Of a stretch of 64,000 bases of DNA, positions 34,701 through 45,320 are shown in pieces (position 1 is the stretch's first letter; every line of letters begins with the position of its first letter). The stretch lies in the NCBI GenBank assembly GCA_014904985.1, contig MU129000.1:1-64000 (forward strand), written 5' to 3'. Origin of the DNA: Hydnum rufescens UP504. Its lineage: Eukaryota; Basidiomycota; Agaricomycetes; Cantharellales; Hydnaceae. The notes below the pieces were generated by a model. That model saw only the letters and a program-made list of their open reading frames with translations. It was not told the origin of the DNA and ran no database searches. The translations under genes and the position numbers were made by a program.

Positions 34701-36530
34701 CTGTTTTCTCTTTATCCTCCTCATCTATCATCATCTGGTGGAATCCCGCCAGCACGTCGAGGGTGGACAAGACCTGCGATCCTGACAGGGCTTGCAAGAT
34801 CTCCGTTTGTCGAGGGATCGGGAATTCATCAGGTATAGTCATGGCATTGAGTTTCCTGTAGTCTACACAGAATCTCAGTTTCCCATTTCGATATGCTATA
34901 ACTACAGGGGCGGCCCAGGGACTTTTCGAAGGTTCCACCACCTCCTGATGGATCCACTTGTCCATCTGCTCATCAATCACTTGTCTTTTCACTGGAGAAG
35001 CCCCGTACATAGGCATGGACATGGGGTGGGCCTCCTCCTTCATGCGGATCTTGGCGATCGTTTCCAACGTCCCCAGGCAATCGTCGAACCCGAACGCCTG
35101 GATATGCTTTTTGATCAGAGCCAGAGTCTTTGCTTTTATGTCTGGAGGAGCATCTGGAGCGATATCTATGAGTTCTTCGAGTTTCTTTGAGTCGTACGTA
35201 GTCGGGTCTGCGGGCTCTGATGTTTTAGGGCCCCAAAGCTCATCAGGACCGTCGGGTCCTGGGGGGATCTCCAGCGCTCGCGACTTCGCTGATGCTTGAT
35301 CTGATAGATCCTTGTCCCCCAACGATCCTTGGGCGATCTTCTGCACTACCTGGGCATAGGCTTTCAAGCGCTGCGTTCATCCGTCATCCCTGGCCCTATC
35401 GAAGTACTGCTCTGGGTCATGTAGGACACCCAGTACATCACCCTTGCGAATCCATTCTGCGGTGGGGGACGTATTGGCTACCTGCACTATGAGCTCCTCT
35501 GACTTAAGCAGTGCTGACGGAGCTGCTAGGAAGCACCCATTGCTCGTGGGAAGCATAACCCTCTCCATGAACCATTCCTCATGCCCCGCTACTAGACCTT
35601 CCACCGGAACCCTGGCGGCCCATCCAGGACGGATCCTCACATCCTTTGCCGCTCGCAACAGGCATGGCGTGCGGCAATATTCTTGGCACCTGTCGGGGTT
35701 CCTGGAAGCGGCTAGGTACGCGGCGCGATTCCAGATCCCTTTGGGATGGCGTGGCCGGACTTGGACATTTCTTGCCACGATGGGGGTCGAATGAGCATGA
35801 ACGTCAAATCGCTCCTCCGGCTGACTGATCGAGAGGTGCATCTCTTGTGCCATTCTCAGCATGGAGACCTCGTAGTTAACCTGGAAGTCCTCCCTAGCAA
35901 CATGGGAATGTTCATTCCTGGTATCACGTAGGCTTCCTCAAGGAATTCTAGCATTCAACTGTCCGTCGTAGGCATGAAGACTTGAAGGTTCACGTAGCCT
36001 AGGATTTTTGCTTGGTTGGTGAGCTCGAAAAGGCTAAGCTTCATCCCCTTTTGTAATTTCGGGCAACGTTCCAAGGCTTTATAGCATTCCTCTGATATCA
36101 GCGTGATGTCAGCGCCCGAATCTAGTTGTAGCTGTACTTCTGGACTCGGGAGCGACCCCAGGTAGCCACCATATATGCTAAGTGCCATAATGCCCAGAGC
36201 TGATTTCCTGGGGGGTGTGGTTCTAGCCTTGAGGCAACGAATAACCTTCACTGGAAGGTCATTCGGAGCCTTTGGTGATTCCGGCGGCTCGTTCTCAACT
36301 GGCTTCGACGCCGCGGCCACTGCTACGAATCGCTGACTCATTTCTCCCAGATCGCAGGGGCGCTGTCTATCAGGAGGTTTTCTTGGGGAATCCAGGAAGG
36401 ATTTCACGGGAGGGGGAAGCTGTATATTACTCGTTGCTACATTTACATTATGCAACAAGTGTTCTTGAGTCTCTATATACGTGGGCTTCCGATAGGTTAC
36501 AGGGGAACTAGACGGTGGAGCTGTGTTCAT
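31798..36530 (-). pseudogene. pol: Gypsy pol: protease, RT, RNase H, integrase, chromodomain
   Basis: Order along the minus strand: aspartic protease with LQLDSGADITLISEECY (~36120); RT with FCVDYRKLNAMTIPDEFPIP (~34870), LSTLDVLAGFHQMMID, KQMPFGLRNGPSIFQRMM and the catalytic Y-I-D-D (~34570); RNase H with YCIYSDASDVAIGASLQQ (~34130); integrase with a H-x-H zinc region and CDVCQKIK (~33000), core VIVDKLTKF and VDQDTRW; GPF-like RHIGPFQISEKINPVVYHVN; and a C-terminal chromodomain (REYLVRWKGYGPEHDRFEPE, ~31930). The protease frame overlaps the end of gag in another frame, as expected for frameshift expression. TGA stops at 35955, 35377, 34277, 32700, 32286 and 32043 stand where CGA (Arg) fits. 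One-base losses occur near 35890, 34580 and 32860. The chromodomain marks the chromovirus group, which targets modified histones. Confidence 0.95.
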
Positions 36531-36541
36531 CCATCCCGTAA

Positions 36542-37837
36542 TTAAAAATCCTGGCTGGAATCTATGGCAGCTGAATATGCTGCTTTGTAATTAGGTGTCT
36601 CATAATGCCAGTGTTCCTTTTTGAGCATTCTCCTCTCGAGACGATTGGAATATGCTCCATAGTGTTTACATTCCCGGACCCAGTGCTTCTCACTCCCACA
36701 GGTGAAACACTTCTGGCTGGGCTTGTTATGGCTGACCACAGAGTCATCTCGAGGGTACGGGTACGTCTTTTCGACATTATCCGCCGTCTTGCTCGAGAGG
36801 GGTACGCGATGCTGAGGGTGATAGGATCGGCCCGTCGGGCACTTTCCCACGTTAAACGCTGTCGAGGAAGCCCTATTTCCTTCTGCTTCCTCACTGGAGT
36901 AGTAGAAGGCTCCCTCGGAATCATCCTCAAAGGGGGAGTGCAGGGAATCCTCCTCCTCCCTTTCTTCGTTGTTGCCCTGCGTGGCTAAATTGGCTCTCTT
37001 GGAGCTCCTTGCTCCTAGACGATGTTGGTAGTACTGCGAAGATCTCCACTGGGTGATCAACGCGGCTTCAAATTGTTTGGCTGACATCAGGACCGATTCT
37101 ATCGGGGGTCGGTCACTCCAGCACAGGATGACATCCCACTCGGTTGGTGTGTTGTTCATGACCAAAGCCGTTTCCTCGGGGCTATTAGGGGTGAATCGCA
37201 AGAAAATGCACGAGAGGAGGATTCGCTGTTGTATGTACTCTGCAGGTAATTCGTCGGGGTACTCGGCGCTGCGGAAAACCTCTTTGTTGTATTGGAGGCG
37301 CTGCGCCGTGTACCAGACCTCTCCTAGATAGCGATGTAAGACCCACTCACACAGGTTGTCCCACGACTGGAGAATTGAGTGTTTGACAGGCACGGAGTGT
37401 GCCCGCCAAGCAGTTGCTACTGCTCCTTTGAAACAGCATGTCGCTATCATGGGCAACTGGCCCTCCAATGTAGGGCCTAGACTGGCGAGATCGTTACATT
37501 CGTACAGCCAGTCGATTGCTGTCTCGTGCGCTCCGTCCCATTCAGGTACAGTAGACCATTTAAGCTTATTGTCCCACACAATGCCAGAGGGCGGGGCATT
37601 GGAGAGCAGTCCTTCGGGCCTGGGAGGACCTGGTGGGCCTGGCGGGCCAGGAGGGCCAGGAGGACCCATGGGAATGGGGGGGGCCTGAGGGACCTCCACT
37701 AGGAGGGGATCCTGGCCCTTGGCTTCCTCGTCCTGGGCCTCCTCCACCACCGGGGCCTCCATTTCCACCACTTGGACCTCCACCTCCACCTCCACTAGGG
37801 CCTTCGCTGTTGCCCCCTTCCGGCTGGCCACCCCCAC
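36542..37837 (-). CDS. gag: Gypsy Gag polyprotein with zinc knuckle
   Basis: An intact 431-residue frame. After a glycine/proline-rich N-terminus with PPGPPGPPGPP runs, the retrotransposon capsid-like region contains WSTVPEWDGAHETAIDWLYE and CNDLASLGPTLEGQLPMIA (~37530-37440). A CCHC zinc knuckle, C-F-T-C-G-S-E-K-H-W-V-R-E-C, lies near 36680. It would bind element RNA and form virus-like particles in the cytoplasm. It ends with TAA at 36542, overlapping the protease frame. The true N-terminus may lie further upstream, since coding continues to the assembly gap. Confidence 0.9.
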   Translation of the reverse strand: MGVASRKGATAKALVEVEVEVQVVEMEAPVVEEAQDEEAKGQDPLLVEVPQAPPIPMGPPGPPGPPGPPGPPRPEGLLSNAPPSGIVWDNKLKWSTVPEWDGAHETAIDWLYECNDLASLGPTLEGQLPMIATCCFKGAVATAWRAHSVPVKHSILQSWDNLCEWVLHRYLGEVWYTAQRLQYNKEVFRSAEYPDELPAEYIQQRILLSCIFLRFTPNSPEETALVMNNTPTEWDVILCWSDRPPIESVLMSAKQFEAALITQWRSSQYYQHRLGARSSKRANLATQGNNEEREEEDSLHSPFEDDSEGAFYYSSEEAEGNRASSTAFNVGKCPTGRSYHPQHRVPLSSKTADNVEKTYPYPRDDSVVSHNKPSQKCFTCGSEKHWVRECKHYGAYSNRLERRMLKKEHWHYETPNYKAAYSAAIDSSQDF

Positions 37838-37978
37838 TACCCTTCAAACTGTGGGGTTGAGAGGGCGGTGGATCCTTGACTCATAGGTCTCCCATGAGAG
37901 ATTCGGGGCTCACACACCTTGAAGGACCCGGGGGAGGTGTATTCCCATTCGACGCTTGGGAAATGATGGGGGCTTGCC

Positions 37979-39530
37979 CTAGTTTGGATAGTGGGGCTTG
38001 TGTTGGTTACTCGTGAAGAGCGAGCTGAGCTGAGGCATTGGGGCCACTTTGATTAGGCCCGAATAATAGTCATGGCTCTGGTGCTCCGGGGGCAGGTAGG
38101 GCAGGCGTGTCAGTGACAAGGTTCCACGCCTGGCCGGGAGGTAGCCTCGCATTCTCCACCACATTCAATCGCGCTATGAGGTAGCTGGCATGTGGCGAAC
38201 GACCCTGCGCTTGTTGGGTCGGTCCTAAGGCTGGGGCGATCCGGCTTGACGATTTTCGGACTGTCTGGCCTAATACCGTTCCCATTTCCCATGCTCCTGC
38301 AGGCTCCCTACTCGATCCCAGAGGTTGCGGCTTTGACGGGGTCCAGAGGGTATTCTTTAACCCTTCCCCTAGAGTGGAGATTCGCTGGGAAAGGACCTCG
38401 AAGCGATTCTTGGGATTTGGGGTAACGGGGACGCTCTCTTGGGGTCGTGGATCCTCAAGAGGGACATCTTGCCAAACGGCTGGCAATGCTTCCAAATCGA
38501 TAGACGAAGCCGGAGCACGGAGGAGCTTCCTTGCAAAGCCCTGTCTGGATGACTGTCCGGGCCAGGCGGGCAAGTCTATTATCGAGCCAGCACCTGCCCT
38601 TGGACTTCACGAGAAGTCACGATTCACGTCTCCGCTGGGCTCCTGGAATTCGTCCGGGGGGAGAAATAGCCCCAAGCCGTGGGGATCTGTGTTTATGCGG
38701 GGGAGGGGTTGGACTCCGAGGGCATCTTCCAGCTTAACGTCGTAGTACGTGTACTTCAGGGCTTGACTGCCTGAGAAGGGATACCTCGTGGCCTGTTTGA
38801 TAGGGCGAGTGCCATTGAGATCGGCTTCAATCACTTCCCATCCCACAGTGAGAGCCCAACGGGCCACGTTCTTGGTAGGGAGGCGTGGATCGAGCCACGC
38901 TTTATGCAGACGGTCCTTCAATTCAGGCGTAGGGGGAAGGGAGTCCTCCGTNNNNNNNNNNNNNNNNNNNNNNNNNNNNNNNNNNNNNNNNNNNNNNNNN
39001 NNNNNNNNNNNNNNNNNNNNNNNNNNNNNNNNNNNNNNNNNNNNNNNNNNNNNNNNNNNNNNNNNNNNNNNNNNNNNNNNNNNNNNNNNNNNNNNNNNNN
39101 NNNNNNNNNNNNNNNNNNNNNNNNNNNNNNNNNNNNNNNNNNNNNNNNNNNNNNNNNNNNNNNNNNNNNNNNNNNNNNNNNNNNNNNNNNNNNNNNNNNN
39201 NNNNNNNNNNNNNNNNNNNNNNNNNNNNNNNNNNNNNNNNNNNNNNNNNNNNNNNNNNNNNNNNNNNNNNNNNNNNNNNNNNNNNNNNNNNNNNNNNNNN
39301 NNNNNNNNNNNNNNNNNNNNNNNNNNNNNNNNNNNNNNNNNNNNNNNNNNNNNNNNNNNNNNNNNNNNNNNNNNNNNNNNNNNNNNNNNNNNNNNNNNNN
39401 NNNNNNNNNNNNNNNNNNNNNNNNNNNNNNNNNNNNNNNNNNNNNNNNNNNNNNNNNNNNNNNNNNNNNNNNNNNNNNNNNNNNNNNNNNNNNNNNNNNN
39501 NNNNNNNNNNNNNNNNNNNNNNNNNNNNNN
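37979..39530 (-). pseudogene. Upstream ORF of the gypsy element
   Basis: Coding-like sequence between the 5' LTR and gag, partly lost in the assembly gap. The frame from 38950 (TPELKDRLHKAWLDPRLPTK, WALTVGWEVIEADLNGTRPI) continues past a TGA at 38607, where CGA restores arginine, into 38573-38070 (IDLEALPAVWQDVPLEDPRP). A frame change follows at about 38080. It may be an N-terminal extension of Gag or a separate protein. No domain was recognised. Confidence 0.55.
38952..39530. other. Assembly gap (579 N)
   Basis: 579 unknown bases inside the gypsy element. Open frames drawn across it have no meaning in this interval. Confidence 1.
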
Positions 39531-39725
39531 GGAATGGCGATGCATTCATGCGTTGCAGGGTGATACAGAACGTCGTCATGTTGAGATGATGGGATGTGAT
39601 GCGGGATCGCATCATTAGCATTGGGTTTCGAAGGTCGACCCGTTTACTCATATTGTGTGGCGTGGATTGGAGCGAGCAGGACAGGGAGTCTGGCGATGGC
39701 AGGGGGTTGGTTGGTTCAACTGCCT

Positions 39726-39745
39726 TGTCAGCTAGAGGGAACCAA
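39726..39745 (-). promoter_or_regulatory. Probable primer binding site of the gypsy element
   Basis: Directly internal to the 5' LTR (39746-40324), the minus strand begins T-TGGTTCCCTCTAGC. A TGG at this place matches the CCA end of a priming tRNA. The tRNA species was not identified. Confidence 0.55.
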
Positions 39746-40324
39746 TGTAATAACGCAGTCCTCAACTTCGAGGGACCACGGTATTTGTTGTCGTTAGACG
39801 AGGCGGATTCGATGGACCTGTGAACAGAAGGAGGAAAGTAGTCCAACCGCTCTAAGCACTGGCTTCGAGCGGGAGGGCTGCGAACGAAGCTAAGCACTGG
39901 CTTCGCTTCGGACGGGGGAGAAGCGAGAGGAGAGGAGGGAATGGGAATGGGGAGATGGTAGTAGCTGGCCAAAGGGCTCAGCTACTATCTATGGGAGAGG
40001 GGTAGTGAGCGAGTACACTAGAGTAGCGTACTTACCTAACTGAGTCGCGCTCGTATGCGACTCCCTTATCTGTCTCTGCCCCGTGCTCTGTGGCGACGGA
40101 TCACGGGTCTTGATGTGGTTGCTTCGTTGTGTGACTTGGGTGCGTAGTCATTGCGTGGCTATGTTAGTTTCACGGTTCGAGCGGAGGCTACGAAGTCCGG
40201 GCAAAAGAGTGTGTTTTGATTCCGGCACAACCAGGACTTAGAATCCTCGCGGCCGCACTATTACATAAGGTACTAGAGGGGACAGGACTTGTACATACTC
40301 TATGTAGAATGGCCCTATATTACA
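39746..40324 (-). repeat. 5' LTR of the gypsy element
   Basis: 579 bp with TG..CA ends, same length as the 3' LTR. It keeps more Cp G in several places where the other LTR has TG or CA, and the reverse elsewhere, so both have lost CpGs independently. Confidence 0.95.
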
Positions 40325-40329
40325 CTGCC

Positions 40330-41100
40330 TGTGTTGGGCACCCTCTTGCTGTGTTCCCAAGGTCATTGCCACAATCCCACAATGGCTGGGACAGTTGATG
40401 TGACTCCTTGTGCTGCTCTCGCTACACTGGCCGACCACTCATCCCAATTAGGGCCAAACGCAACATTCACTGGTCCAATCAATGTTAACAGACCCATCAC
40501 CTTGCCTGAAAACTTGCAACTGATAATGTGACAATTGCAATGGAGGATGAGCTACAGTTGAAGATTACAGAGATATGGGCTAGTGTGCAGCGCCTTGAGA
40601 GTAATATTTCAAGAAAGACCCAGGAACTTCATCTTTCGGATCAGAAGTCCCACAAGGAGTTGGAGCAGTTAAAGACCAACAAGTGGATAAACCTCCAGCT
40701 GAATGTCCAGGTTGTGAGGGACCAGCTCCTGATGAAGCTTCGTAAATTTGAGCTTGCTGGGCTGGAGCATGCTGACACAAGTCGCCAGCTGGATCACAAG
40801 ACTAAGGAGCATGTGGAGAAGGCAATGAAGGGTCGAGTCTCTGGGATTCAAGCAACACTGAAGCGATATGAGGATATCCGACAGCAGATGATGAAACTTA
40901 GAGGAAAAGGGAATGTTGCAAGGGATGCATATATCCCTCCAGAAATTTCATCATCTGTTTATAAGTTGGATGTGGATGAAGATATTTGGCAAGTGCCTCA
41001 TCATGAGGACATGGCAAATTTTCCAGATGGGAGGGTCCCTGCTTGGCTTGCAGACAACGAAGTCTGTGAGAGCATCCAACATGCCCAGGAGCTGGCAAAC
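40330..41100 (+). pseudogene. KDZ transposase, C-terminal region (upstream piece)
   Basis: The reliable frame starts at 40528 (EDELQLKITEIWASVQRLES) and encodes the coiled-coil C-terminus of Kyakuja-Dileera-Zisupton transposases: LLMKLRKFELAGLEHADTSR (~40725-40785), a basic linker, SSSVYKLDVDEDIWQVPHHE (~40950-41010) and VPAWLADNEVCESIQ. In related proteins this follows the catalytic RNase H-like core, which is not seen here. The frame is cut at 41100 by the hAT-like element and resumes at 45544 (N-CQEELGCCKAELSNL). The sequence between 40330 and 40527 is open in another frame and unrecognised. Confidence 0.8.
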
Positions 41101-41750
41101 TAGGCTATTGCACAGGGTCCCCACAGGGGAATTTAGGACCTCCCGCCCCGCGGGGTTGAAAACCCACCCCTGTGACTCACGGGTGTAAAAGCCGCGGGAT
41201 ACAAGACGGGGTTGAAAAACCCGGGGGGACCCTGCGGGAACCCCGCGGGACAATGATCACAGTATTGATACCAGAGAATGACTGTAATTTGCTTGGGTGT
41301 GGTCCCTCAAGTTCCTTGTGCAATGTAGCAAGAGGGAGTGGCTGGAGGGAGAGGAGAGGAGTTGTGAGAGGGAATTACTTAGGAAGGATCAGGTCCTTGA
41401 ATGAGATTGGCTGCCGACTCTCCACAGAGCCAGTGATTCAAAACTAATGACACTAAGTACTTAGGTGGGAAGGGGCCAAAGGGCTCATACATTGGGACAG
41501 TCAGGGTGTTCATCTTCCACTAATCTCACCATCCACATCTTCATCCTCAACCATAATCCAGAAATTCCAGGGCACCATGAATGTCTTGATCCTTTTGAAA
41601 GTCGGGTGATCATCAGATTAATACACAGTAAAGACCTTGTGATGGGTTGAACATGGGCTTGAAGACTTCAGGGCAGATGTCACTATTTACAGAGTTGTGG
41701 GATAATGGATACATGGAGTTCGAACTGATTGGATAATGCAGAAACACGGA
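41101..41750. other. Left subterminal part of the hAT-like element
   Basis: Contains the TIR, GC-rich palindromic words such as CCCGCGGGG (41145-41250) and unremarkable sequence with no coding support. Confidence 0.5.
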
Positions 41751-43100
41751 GGGGCTGATTGCCACACACCTGCTTCGGCGGGTGTGTGGCTCCATATTTG
41801 AGGTCGCCTCATTGTATTGGTTGCGAATAGTTGAGAGTTAGGGTCTTGGGTGGCTGCGTGCATGCCTGTATTTTGCCCGGGCCTTGTCCGTGGATTCTTT
41901 GGACGGGGGTTTTGTGGAGTGAGAAAATCTAGAATAGTGCATATGTTAGTTTTAAAAAAATAACAAAAGCAACACCAAAAGAGCAGCCGGGGCTGCTCTT
42001 TTGGTGTCGTTGTACACCCCGTAATAAAAAACACATACCTAATATTGCCACACACCCGCCAAAGCGGGTGTGTGGCACTGTACTTGTTTCGTCGTCGTAT
42101 GGGTTGTGGGTACTCGAGAGTCGGGGTCTTGGGTGGCTGTGCACTCCTGTGTTTTGTGGTGCGTTGTCTGTGCATTCTCCGGGTTGGGTTTCGCAGAGGG
42201 AGAAAGAACCTAGAGTAATTAAATACGTTAGTAAAAAAAACACAAGCAACACCAAAAGAGCAGCTGGTGCTGCTCTTTTGGCATTGTAATACACCCATAA
42301 TTTTAAAAAACGGACCTAATACACCCACCGAAGTGGGTGTGGCACCATACTTGATTCGTCATTGTAGGGGTTGGGGATACACGAGGGTTGAGGTCCTGGG
42401 TGGCTGCGCGCACACCTGTATTTCGCCCGGGCCTTGTCCGTGGATTCTTTGGATGGGGGTTTGCGGAGTGAGAAAACCTAGAATAGCGCGTATGTTAGTT
42501 TAAAAAAAAAAACAAAAGCAATGCCAAAAGAGCAGCTGGGGCTGCTCTTTTGGCATCGTCGTACACCCCATAATAAAAAAACACATACCTAATATTGCCA
42601 CACACCCGCCAAAGTGGGTGTGTGGTGCCATACTCGTTTCATCGTCATATGGGTTGTGGGCACTTGAGAGTCGGGGTCTTGGGTGGCTGCGCACTCCTGT
42701 ATTTCGTGGTGCATTGTCTGTGCATTCTCCGGATCGGGTTTCGCGGAGGGAGAAAGAACCTAGAATAATTAAATATGTTAGTAAAAAAAAATACCATAAG
42801 CAATGCCAAAAGAGCAGCTGGTGCTGCTCTTTTGGCATCGTAATACACCCGTAATTTAAAAAAACTGACCTAATACACCCACCGAAGTGGTGTGGTGCAT
42901 ACTTGATTCGTCGTTGTAGTGAGGTCTTTGATTTCGTTCCGCTAGCCTTGTCCGTGGTTTCTTGTATGTGTGGTATCGGAGGTTTTGCGGAAGGTACTGA
43001 GGATGAAATGCGTTGAAGAAGGTCCTAGGTCGTGGGTTGAGTTGAGGCGAGCACGACAAACTACCCCCCATAAAAGTCTCAACGCCAATCAGCGCAAAGA
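41751..43100 (-). repeat. Array B, left arm: four complete exon/intron hairpin units
   Basis: Minus-strand units. Inferred introns: 42760-42869, 42478-42588, 42210-42315 and 41929-42038. Two unit types alternate: one with an exon end G(C)CACACACCCGC / GCGGGTGTGTGGC and GTATGT donor, the other ending TGGGTGTATTAG with a GTCAGT or GTCCGT donor. Central intron hairpins are GCCAAAAGAGCAGC / GCTGCTCTTTTGGC types. Branch ACTAAC and acceptors TCTAG are conserved. A last hairpin without intron is at 41765-41795. Confidence 0.75.
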
Positions 43101-43490
43101 GCATCTCGGCTCTCTGTGGTTTTGCAGGGAGGCGAGAAGTCATGACACCCTATGAATAAAATAAAACAACAACATACTTGTTATATGTAAAAAGCCAACA
43201 ACACAACCACAGCCGAAAGCGAGGTAGCGCCTGGACAGAGCCGCTTGTTGTGGCTCTGTTCTGTGTCGCCAGTGGATATACCCGCTGTATAAACATACAA
43301 GAGTAGTCTACGCTGGATCTGTGCCGACGTCAGCGCGTCTGCGAGTCGCGCGTTGTGTTTCGTGGTCGTGGGTCCTCCGATGCTCTTGGCGTGTGTGCGT
43401 TCTATTGCCTGTAGTAGGGTATTCTATGTGTATCTATTATCTATTTATATGAGCCTTGTACTGCCCCTACTTGGGCGCTTTTTTGAGGCC
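43101..43490. other. Centre of array B
   Basis: Spacer between divergent arms. A degenerate hairpin-like pair (CAAAGAGCATC / TCGGCTCTCTG) occurs at 43095-43120 and a stem AGAGCCGC / TGTGGCTCT at 43235-43260. No gene. Confidence 0.4.
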
Positions 43491-45320
43491 AGCAATCGCC
43501 GGTGTTGAATCTCGTCCGATTCTACTCTACTAAGGCCACCTGAAGCAAGCACGAGATGGTGCCACACACCCGCCGCAGCGGGTGTGTGGCACTATTAGGT
43601 AAGTTTTTTATCTGGGGTGTACGGCAACGCCAAAAGAGCAGCAACAGCTGCTCTTCTGGCATTGTTTGTGTTGTTTTTTTTTACTAACAAATTCATTATT
43701 CTAGATCCTCTCTCCCTCTGCGAAACCCCAGCCAAATTATGTGCAGACAAGGCCCAGAGCGAAATATGGGGGTGCACACAGCCACCCAAGACCTCAACCT
43801 TTGTGTATCCTCAACCCCTACAATGACAAATCAAGTACGGCGCCACACCCACTTCAGTGGGTGTATTAGGTCAGTTTTTTTAAATTACGGGGTGTATTAC
43901 GACACCAAAAGAGCAGCACCAGCTGCTCTTTTGGCATTGCTTATGGTATTTTTTTTTTACTAACATATTTAATTATTCTAGGTTCTTTCTCCCTCCGCGA
44001 AACCCGATCCGGAGAATGCACAGACAATGCACCATGAAATACAGGAGTGCGCAGCCACCCAAGACCCCGACTCTCGAGTGCCCACAACCCATACGACGAC
44101 GAAACGAGTACGGCACCACACACCCGCTTTGGCGGGTGTGTGGCAATATTAGGTATGTGTTTTTTATTATGGGGTGTACGACGACACCAAAAGAGCAGCC
44201 CCGGCTGCTCTTTTGGCGTTGCTTTTGTTTTTTTTTTTAAACTAACATACACACTATTCTAGGTTTTCTCACTCCACAAAACCCCCATCCAAAGAATCCA
44301 CGGACAAGGCCCAGGCGAAATACGGGCATGCACACAGCCACCCAGGACCTCAACCCTTGCGTATCCCCAACCCCTACAATGATGAATCAAGTACGGCACC
44401 ACACACCCACTTCGGTGGGTGTATTAGGTCCATTTTTTAAAATTATGGGGTGTATTACAATGCCAAAAGAGCAGCACCAGCTGCTCTTTTGGCATTGCTT
44501 GTGTTATTTTTTTTTACTAATGTATTTAATTACTCTAGGTTCTTTCTCCCTCCGCGAAACCCAACCCGGAGAATGCACAGACAACGCACCACGAAACACA
44601 GGAGTGCACAGCCACCCAAGACCCCGACTCTCGAGTACCCACAACCCATACGACAGCGAAACAAGTACAGTGCCACACACCCGCTTCGGCAGGTGTGTGG
44701 CAATATTAGGTATGTGTTTTTTATTACGGGGTGTACAATGACACCAAAAGAGCAGCCCCAGCTGCTCTTTTGGCATTGCTTTTGTTATTTTTTTAAAACT
44801 AACATACGCACTATTCTAGATTTTCTCACTCCGCAAAACCCCCGTCCAAAGAATCCACGGGCAAGGCCTGGGCAAAATACAGGCATGCGTGCAGCCACCC
44901 AAGACCCTAACTCTCGACTATTCGCAACCAATACAATGAGGCGGCCTCAAATACGGAGCCACACACCCACCGAAGCGGGTGTGTGGCAATATTAGGTGTG
45001 TGTTTGTTTTTATTACAGTGTGTACCATGGTGCCAAAAGAGCAGCACTAGCTGCTCTTTTGGCATTGCTTGTGTTCTTTTTTTTTTACTAACCTATTTAT
45101 TATTATAGGTCCTCTCTCCCTCTGCACAACCCCACCTGAAGAATGCCACCCAAGACCCCAACCCTGAGTATCAACGACGAAATACATATGGTGCCACACC
45201 CACTTCGGCGGGTGTGGCAACATTCAGTTACATTTTATATTATGGTGCTCTTTTGTTGAATTTTTTTCCTTACTAATGTAAATGTGTCTATAATAATAAT
45301 AAATTAATAAATAAATAATT
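43491..45320 (+). repeat. Array B, right arm: six exon/intron hairpin units plus a degenerate one
   Basis: The leader (43480-43520) has AATCGCCGGTGTTGAAT. Inferred introns: 43599-43704, 43870-43981, 44153-44262, 44428-44538, 44710-44819 and 44996-45108. Unit types alternate as in the left arm. All introns have a TTTTACTAAC-like tract and a TCTAG or TATAG acceptor. A decayed seventh unit (45190-45290) precedes a TAA-rich tail (45285-45317) similar to the tail of array A. Confidence 0.78.

Larger units (their letters stand above)
28477..40324 (-). mobile_element. Ty3/gypsy chromovirus-type LTR retrotransposon, 11.8 kb
   Basis: Complete element with two 579-bp LTRs (TGTAATA...TATTACA), a 5-bp target duplication CTGCC (28472-28476 and 40325-40329), and coding on the minus strand in the order upstream ORF, gag, protease-RT-RNaseH-integrase-chromodomain, extra 3' ORF. 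It is unusually long because of the extra 5' and 3' coding regions. A 579-base assembly gap lies inside. Stops and frameshifts make this copy non-autonomous. Confidence 0.95.

Noticed and set aside
28477..40324. Dating the gypsy insertion from about 6% LTR divergence
   Set aside because: All differences are CpG transitions, so a neutral clock is not valid.
41940..44995. Open frames repeating A-K-R-A-A-P-A-A-L-L-A-L in the array regions
   Set aside because: They are translations of the intron hairpin and its complement, occur on both strands and are not joined to any conserved exon.
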